Shown: positions 57,638 to 64,000 of the stretch, piece after piece
Position numbering within the stretch: position 1 is the stretch's first letter
Layout of the letters: every line of letters begins with the position of its first letter
From: Siphonodentalium dalli
Lineage: Eukaryota > Mollusca > Scaphopoda > Gadilida > Siphonodentaliidae
Assembly (NCBI GenBank): GCA_032622095.1
Contig: CP136069.1
Location: forward strand, 184,875,122 to 184,939,121
Direction: 5' to 3'
Length of the DNA: 64,000 bases
Translations under genes and position numbers: made by a program
Notes under the pieces: model-generated
Database searches by the model: none
The model's input: only the letters and a program-made list of their open reading frames with translations
What the model was told of the DNA's origin: nothing

Positions 57638-57801
57638 ATCAGTATTTATATAAAAACTTACAGTTGTAAATTGAATACATCCAAGTTCCAACTTTGGTCC
57701 AGTGTACGTCTTCCAGTCAATTTACTTCCACAGCAAGACTTCTAGCTGACCGTCCTCTATAAAATATAACATACAGGTCTTATAAAATGATACACACAAG
57801 C

Positions 57802-58045
57802 CTTGAAATAGTGCGTCTGTCATTTGCAGAATGAGGTCCCCAAAGGAAGAATTTAGTTATGCTACCCCACATAGTGGGCTAGCATCATCAAATTCACCCT
57901 CTGTGAACCTCCTTCTGCTGAGGTGTAAGCATCATGAGCTCTCAAGAGGGTGAATTTGGTGATGCTAGCCCACTGTGCGGAGTAGCATCACTAAATTCAC
58001 CCTCTGGGGACCTCATTCTGCAAATGACAGGCACACTATTTCAAG
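57802..58045. mobile_element. double-hairpin MITE, copy 2
   Basis: Starts CTTGAAATAGTG and ends CACTATTTCAAG, a perfect 12-bp terminal pair. The internal order (CTGTCATTTGCAGAATGAGG, GCTACCCCACATAG, GGGCTAGCATCATC, and the mirrored half) matches 38541-38786. Confidence 0.9.
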
Positions 58046-58970
58046 ACTTGGACATGCACTACTAGTAGTATATGAAATGACATGTACATCTATAGATTTA
58101 CTTAAAATATCACATATTGTTCTGGATATAAATCTTTTCAATGTACCGGCCACGACATATAGGATTTCAAACAAAGAAAACATTATTGCAGGCATGTTCA
58201 TAGCATGGTCTGATGACAGGCGAAATACCCAGAATGGGTGGGGGTGTGAGTAATCACATTCTTCATGACTTCGGGGCGGGCGGCCTTCATTGAGGTTATA
58301 GTTTAGAAATAACATTTATCAAATTATGATAATTTCCTCAAGAAGATTATATTATATAGTATAGCATAATTATTATATGAATGTGCTATTATTCACAAAA
58401 CACGCTTTGTGTCAGAGAAAATGCAAGTCGAGCAAAAAGAGCAGTGAATTGTTTATAAGCAGAGTCACGATAATGCGTCGTTTCCTTATATTTAGATTTG
58501 CGTTTGGTGCGTCTACAACTTACAACTCACAATACTATCATAGTAAATTCCTTATTTGGTATGTATTACCATATTTTGGTTAAGAGAGAATCCTAACTGG
58601 ATAAGGGGGAGGTCGGAACAAATTTCAGGCACGTATGCTGATTTTTACTTTTCGACCCTAGCTGGGACTCACTCACCCCCACATCCAAATTGTTTTTCTG
58701 TTTTCGGCAGTTTTTTACGACCATATTTGGACACCCAACCCCCCTTTTAACACTAAAACAGAGATTTGCGATGGTGGGGGGGGGGGAATTCACTGTAAAC
58801 AGCTGTATATGAATTTCTGTGCATTCATGGATGTTAGCAAATAGGAATGTGCCATTTTGGGGTCATTCGGGCATTTTGGATTTCAAAATTTGCAACAAAA
58901 TACAACACGATAACTGCTTGCAGCCAGTTTAGCAGTAAGAATTACATTATTTCTCTTATTCTAAGGTGTT
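58046..58970. other. unassigned DNA
   Basis: G9 run at 58777-58785. Short overlapping frames (58377-58793) without domains. Confidence 0.35.
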
Positions 58971-59247
58971 TTAAAGGTACTCAATCCGATATTACTATTT
59001 CTTTGGCTTCGGGGTTAAAATATATTTGAATCGAGTCAAGGAACCTACCTGTCAAAGCTCAGCGTGATCAGATATAGATTTTTCAAGTTAGTTATTAAAT
59101 TGTTTCTGAGCCAGAAACTAGAGTTTAAACAGAAAAAAAACTAGTGGTAAATTATTACCACTCGAGTTTTCTGTTTAAACCACTTAATAACCCCGAAGCC
59201 AAAGAAATAGTAATTTAGGAACGTCTGATCGCATTGAGTACCTTTAA
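58971..59247. mobile_element. TTAA-flanked MITE, copy 4 (short form)
   Basis: TTAA AGGTACTCAATCCGAT at the left and GCATTGAGTACCT TTAA at the right. The centre is replaced by a second palindrome, AGAGTTTAAACAGAAAA with TTTTCTGTTTAAACC, around 59117-59182. At 277 bp it is the shortest of the four copies. Confidence 0.87.
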
Positions 59248-59795
59248 GCCAAACTCATTGCAAAAAACAGTAAAAAAAACATGCAGGAAAAAAAATTTGA
59301 GTGGCGGAACAAATTTGTTGGTCCCACCTAGAGCCCGAAGCCGCCATCGCACGCCGCCGCCGCCAGCCATATTGGCCACAAGCCGCCGCCAGCCATATTA
59401 TTTCTAACGCCAGTCACATTTAAAAATCTCCGCCACCGGAATTGTAAAATGGCTGAGCCGTGTGCATGGGCTTATATGTCAAGCACAACTGTTCTGTGAA
59501 TCGCAAAGAACTAAACCGCATTGCCTAATATTGGCATACTCGCATGGACACGGCATGGTTGTTATATTATCGGAACACCTGGCCCCTTAATGTGGAATAG
59601 ACTATCCCAATGCATGCTTTCATATAACTGAATGGGCGCATCCACACGGTATTGAAAGGATTAAAATATAAATTGTTTATATCGACAACACCCAGTCTCA
59701 GACATCACTGGCATTTGTCCATATATACACATAAGAATAGAAAATAGTTTGAAATATTATATATCATTACTATCGGGTTCATCATTCAATGATGC
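59248..59795. other. GCCGCC-rich patch, possible outer terminus of a nested element
   Basis: CTAGAGCCCGAAGCCGCC at 59330 resembles, inverted, GTGGCTTCGGGGTCTAG at 62900-62916. The flanking sequence on both sides uses AGCCGCCATAT and AGCCAC words. This may be the left end of an element into which everything up to 62.9 kb was inserted. The rest is unassigned. Confidence 0.4.
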
Positions 59796-60012
59796 ATGCA
59801 TGAGGGTATCACCCCCCCCCCCTTTTCGGTACGCGGGATTCAGGGTGTTTTGAAGCCGTACGCGGGATTCATACCCCCGAATTAACTGGTATTCGGGTTC
59901 AAGCAAAACATCTTGGACGCAGGTTTTGATGGCGCAAAATAATATTTTGTGCTAGTTATATGTATGAATGAGTGGGTAGAATAGCTTCTTGGGCATATTC
60001 GACCACCATGCC

Positions 60013-61078
60013 ATCATAAACAGAGACGTGGCGACAGGGGGGGGGGGGGTCTCACCCCCCCCAACTTTGGTCAATATTTTCAACAGTTGGAAATTTCATA
60101 CCTGCCAAAACATTAGTTGGAAATTTCACTCCTATAATAGGTTGAAATGTTCTTGTAGTTTGATTTTCAAACAATTTATGGGGGGGGGGGGGGGGGAATT
60201 AATTGTTTTTGGACCAATATTTGCATATTTTCCTATTTTTTGTCAAAATTTTGGACTGAAATGGTCATCAGTTGGAAATTTCCAAAACTTGGAAATCTTG
60301 TGTCCTGATCCCTCCCCCGTGGCCAGTCAAAAAATGCTAGTTAATTTAAGAAAACAATATTCTCATACATTTGGTCAACATTGGCATTGGAATTGTCATC
60401 AGTTGTAAATTTTCCAACCTAAGTGGTGTGTCAGGTTTGAAATTTCCAACTCTAAGAATGCTTGACGCTAGTCTAGATGCTAGGATTTTGCGATTTTTTG
60501 TTCAGATTAAAATTTTTTCCCACACCATGGTCGGCCCGGTGTGTCATTGTCTCTCCCCTGTGGCCAATACAAAAATGCTAATAATTTTAACAATATTTTA
60601 CTACATTTGATCAAACTTGTGGTCATCAGTTGGAGAATTTTCCAACCTGAGGCGGAGTATGAAGTTTGAAATTTCCAACACTATAGGAAAGCTTTATGCT
60701 AGGATGCTAGGATTTGTGATTTTCTTGTTCAAATTTCCAAATTTTCTCACACCGGCCGAACAACGATGGTCAGCTCGGTGTGTCGTGGTCTCTTGTCCGT
60801 AGCCGTGTGCATTTGTATGGAGTTAGACCACTAGATGTTAGGATTTATGCAATGATTCAGGTTAAAATATCTGAATGTTCTCATACCGGGAATATAGAAC
60901 CATGGTTTATGAAGATATAGGATATTAGGCCTAAACACTGAGGTGGAAGGGGGTGTGCAAATGGAATTATGCAAAACTTGTGTTCGGTCTGATTCTGACT
61001 CAAGAGGGGGTGCAGTTGGAAATTCCAAAGGTGGACACCACCCAACGGAAGCCCTCTAGCCACATCCCTGATCATAAA
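60013..61078 (-). mobile_element. hAT-type MITE of the GACGTGGC family, copy 2, with 8-bp TSD
   Basis: The element proper is 60021-61070. It starts CAGAGACGTGGCGACAGG and ends CTCTAGCCACATCCCTG, inverted with each other. The 8 bp ATCATAAA flank it exactly on both sides (60013-60020 and 61071-61078), the signature of hAT transposition. It is the reverse complement of copy 1 in gene order. Non-coding; the short frames inside are by-products. Confidence 0.92.
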
Positions 61079-61245
61079 GTATCATTAATGGTATCATAAC
61101 GGCCTCATAACGCGACCGGCATCATAATGTGTCTATGTAACTTCTGCTTGTATCTGTCTGATATTAAAACAGTCAATTTGTATGTCATTTATCGCATATT
61201 ATTTCTTAACATGTATTCAGGATTCACCCCCCAAAATTAACTCGT

Positions 61246-62449
61246 ATTCAGGACAGGGTTGGGGCGATTACATGCCAATGTAATCGATTACGATTACAAT
61301 TACTTTTGATTTACATGATTACGATTACGATTACTGATTACATTTTTTCGAATGTAATCGATTACAATTACTTTATAAAATGTAATCGATTACTGTTTGA
61401 TTACATCTGATTACAATTGTTAGTTTCCAGCCATTTTGATCGCATAGGAATAAATAATTAAATAATTAAAATTAACATTTCAAATTTGATTGAATAAAGA
61501 CATCACTGCATAACATGGAAACAAGAAACGACTGAAACAATAGAAAGAAGCAACCAATAAACATATAAACTTTTTACATTTACATGTATTGGAAATGTTT
61601 CATCATGAAGTTATGCACCAACTTATTGGGAATACATTATGTTTTATGTGTATTTATTTATGTAAATATATTTTAATATATTTTAATTTTTTTTACATGC
61701 ATTCAAACTAACGCATACTATTTATGAAAATATCACCAGAAGCAATTATAAATTATTTGCATGTTCTATTAGATTCAATACGCAACACAATGAAGATAAC
61801 ACTAAGATTTATTTGATGATCATCCGTTGTTAATCCTGATGAGGATTAAATTAGGCTTAATCCCATGGTGCAGTAAATGACAAACCAGCTAAGTAGGTCT
61901 ACCGATGGACATCACACCTGCTTTGTTCAGTTAATTAGCCCTATTGTACCAGTGTGACTCTACAGCCATTGTTTGCAGTAGTCAATATAATCCTAATTGA
62001 AGTCGGCTAGCCTATTTATTCATATTAGAACATTTCATTGTCTGTATCACAAGTTTATTGCCATCCATGCTGATCCATGCTGTATTCAACAATTGTGTGC
62101 TGTTATCTGTGTCCACTGCCAGAATGTACATACACACTGTACCACCAACATAACACATGAGAAAATTCTACTAACTTTCTAACATGTTGTTGGTATTTTG
62201 CACACTCCACAGTACCTCATTATGAGACTATGAATATCCAATAGCCATCCATATGGATAGTTTAGCAAAAGTAATCAAAAAGTAATCAAAATGTAATCAT
62301 GATTACAGGTACATTTGAAAGTAATCAATTACGATTACTTGTAATCAAGAAATGTCATGATTACTGATTACAGACGATTACTCCAAATTGTGTAATCAAT
62401 TACTTTGATTACGATTACTGATTACGATTACCCCAACCCAGATTCAGGA
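61246..62449. mobile_element. non-autonomous hAT element, 1188 bp, with 8-bp TSD
   Basis: The element is 61254-62441 with ends CAGGGTTGGGGCGATTAC and GTAATCGTAATC-rich text closing in CCCCAACCCAG. ATTCAGGA flanks both ends exactly (61246-61253, 62442-62449). Subterminal regions are packed with GTAATCGATTAC and ATTACGATTAC words, likely binding sites for a transposase supplied elsewhere. The centre is AT-rich and has no transposase frame. Confidence 0.93.
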
Positions 62450-62513
62450 TTCACCCCCAAAATTAACTCGTATTCGGGATTCAGGGGGGAGGGGGGGTGA
62501 TACCCTCATGCAT

Positions 62514-63429
62514 ATATCACAAGATGACAGTGATGATAGCAGTCTGAAGTCGACAGAAGTCCCAATGTAACTACTTATACCGATTAGATGGGAAACTACA
62601 TAGTATATCCATGCCAGTCCTTCGTGAATTTTCGCCATAATGGAAAAGCCCAACATCAAACGATTACGTGTGATCTGGAATTCTACGGGTTCACCACAAA
62701 CCCTAAAAAAACGGCGTCTATAACCGGTAACAGGGGATTAGGAACATTTCGGAAACGAAAATACGCTGAATGATAACATCTCAGCCGGCTGAGCCGCCAT
62801 ATTTCTTCAGCCACGAACGTCGTGATTGAGCCGGCTTAGCTAGCTAACCAGCCACGAAAATCGGTTGAGCCAGCCATGAAAACTATTTGTCGTGGCTTCG
62901 GGGTCTAGTCCGACTCCCATCGACCACACACCCACCCCGGCACACGTGCCCTGAACAAAATCCCCCCCACCTCCGACTGGATTGTGAAATATTCAATTCT
63001 TTGCAAGAACAATTACATTATTTTTATCTGATGATTTCCCAATCATGAAGTAATGTGGATTAGCTAGATTATGAACTGACAGCGGGTAGAGTGGGTCGAT
63101 TACAATCAAATTTGGTGTGATTTCAATGCGATTATTGATTGCGCCAATAATTTTATCTTCGCCTTCCACAGCGCAACGGAACATTTTCATTGAACGATCC
63201 GATAGTTCCGAGTGTCCATTCGGAAGTAATGTAGTTTCCCATTGAAATTGATGTTTGTAAATAAATCACTGTTTAATTGTTATATATTCATCGTGGATTT
63301 GCGTGTGAAAAATCATTGTAAATGTGTTAAATATTGACGAATGCGTAGTTCCCAAATTGCGAACTAGAATCAAGCATGATGTGGTCATTTTTCCAAGAAT
63401 TCTTTGAGCGCCCTGTAGGCCTATGTATT
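62514..63429. other. unassigned DNA with AGCCGGCT repeats
   Basis: 62783-62916 is rich in AGCC(G/A)GC(T/C) and CCACGAA words and may be the right end of the outer nested element. Frames at 62588-62773 (+) and 62993-63190 (-) have no domain. Confidence 0.4.
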
Positions 63430-63431
63430 TA

Positions 63432-63729
63432 GGGGCTTGTTACATGAGCGGGACAACTCGGTTATCCGGGACAACCCGGTCTGCCGGGTGCCTCGGTCCT
63501 CTGTCCTTTCTCACTAAAATAATGGTGTGCTGTTACATGAGCCGGGTCAACTCGGCAAACCGAGTTAGCTGGGACAACTCGGTTAGCTGGGACAACTCGG
63601 TTGACGTTGACTACCGAGTTGTCCCAGCTAACCGAGTTGTCTCAGCTCATATAACAGCATGATTGATTTGTCCCCGCAGACCGGGTTGTCTCGGCTAACC
63701 GAGTTGTCCCGACTCATGTAAAAAGCCCC
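63432..63729. mobile_element. 298-bp TA-flanked MITE
   Basis: GGGGCTTGTTACATGAGCGG at the left mirrors CGACTCATGTAAAAAGCCCC at the right, continuing inward as ACAACTCGGTTA and TAACCGAGTTGT. TA lies outside each end (63430-63431, 63730-63731). The interior is a series of ACAACTCGGTTAGC(T/C) motifs in both orientations. A 79-codon frame across it is a by-product. Confidence 0.87.
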
Positions 63730-63731
63730 TA

Positions 63732-64000
63732 AGTGACATGACCGACAACATGTTCGTACTCTAGCATAAATTTTCACGCGAGGAAATTCTTAATTTATTT
63801 TATAAGTCAACAAGACAGGTAACAAAATTGCTATTATATCTGATTATTATGACAATATATCATCTGGCCATCATATCGGTTGACAGGCATGTCAGTCCGG
63901 CACAAATATGTCCGGGCGTTCCGCTGGTGAAACGTTCAGACGACCACGATTCAATCGTAAGTGGAGAAATCGGGCCTGACAAAAATAATGGATTGTTTGT
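63732..64000. other. unassigned end of window
   Basis: An ATG at 63909 opens a short Arg-rich frame (MSGRSAGETFRRPRF) with a GTAAGT at 63958. It could be the start of a gene beyond the window but cannot be supported. Confidence 0.25.

Larger units (their letters stand above)
59796..62513. mobile_element. element with ATGCATGAGGGTATCACC termini, holding two insertions
   Basis: ATGCATGAGGGTATCACCCC at 59796 is mirrored by GGGGTGATACCCTCATGCAT ending at 62513. Internal text is a repeated AATTAACT(G/C)GTATTCGGG(A/T)TTCA motif (59881, 61235, 62461). Two hAT-type elements (60021-61070 and 61254-62441) sit within it, so the host element itself is only ~0.5 kb. Superfamily unknown. Confidence 0.65.

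Noticed and set aside
63909-63975. Short Arg-rich frame with GTAAGT donor near the window end
   Set aside because: Too short to support and no downstream exon is visible.
1-64000. CRISPR array, bacterial operon, rRNA or tRNA genes
   Set aside because: The tandem repeats have no unique spacers of constant length, no prokaryotic gene layout is seen, and no cloverleaf with A and B boxes was recognised by eye.

Overview
The window is AT-rich animal nuclear DNA. It has spliced genes with GT-AG introns, a TATA/initiator promoter, several clades of non-LTR retrotransposon, and many small non-autonomous DNA transposons. The style (LINEs with AATTG-type 3' tails, abundant fold-back MITEs, minisatellites, secreted Cys-rich modules on symmetric phase-1 exons) fits a marine invertebrate, perhaps a lophotrochozoan. 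The species cannot be fixed from the sequence alone. No bacterial, organellar or viral block, rRNA, convincing tRNA or CRISPR array was seen.

One host gene can be assembled with confidence, on the + strand from about 28966 to 52700. A TATA box (28934-28944) sits about 30 bp upstream of a TCAGTTG initiator. Exon 1 (ATG at 29079) gives the start of a signal peptide and exon 2 (36288-36477) completes it and adds a six-Cys EGF-like module. Exons 3 (38219-38410), 4 (47267-47452) and 5 (48328-48465) each add one Cys-rich EGF-like module. Exon 6 (52358-52410) ends the protein in a Gly-Asn tail, followed by AATAAA at 52682. All six exons join in frame: 780 nt, 259 aa. Exons 3-5 are multiples of three with phase-1 borders. 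The product is predicted to be a small secreted protein. A second, much weaker exon candidate lies at 25959-26207.

Region by region: 1-9.3 kb is mostly unassigned DNA with a GC-rich palindromic patch, a ~172-bp degenerate tandem repeat and a reverse-transcriptase fossil. At 9.5-13.6 kb an L1/Tx1-like LINE (minus strand, poly(A) tail, perfect 10-bp target-site duplication) has split an older LINE. At 13.7-20.5 kb there are a TTAA-flanked MITE, a 55-bp triplicate, a 222-bp duplication and a LINE 3' end. At 20.5-25.8 kb lies a 5.3-kb minisatellite of a 24-bp unit. From 26.6-34.7 kb there are fold-back elements, a 602-bp element with 44-bp inverted repeats, two abutting Harbinger-like elements (one split by a LINE) and an 11-copy 42-bp repeat; much of this is intron 1 of the EGF-like gene. 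Introns 2-5 carry further MITEs, a decayed array of 5' splice-site-like repeats and another LINE 3' end. From 53 kb to the end the sequence is almost wholly mobile-element debris, including a nested stack at 59.8-62.5 kb with two hAT-type insertions, each with a perfect 8-bp target-site duplication.

The most notable points are the complete secreted EGF-like gene, the minisatellite with higher-order structure open in three reading frames, and the datable chain of nested insertions.
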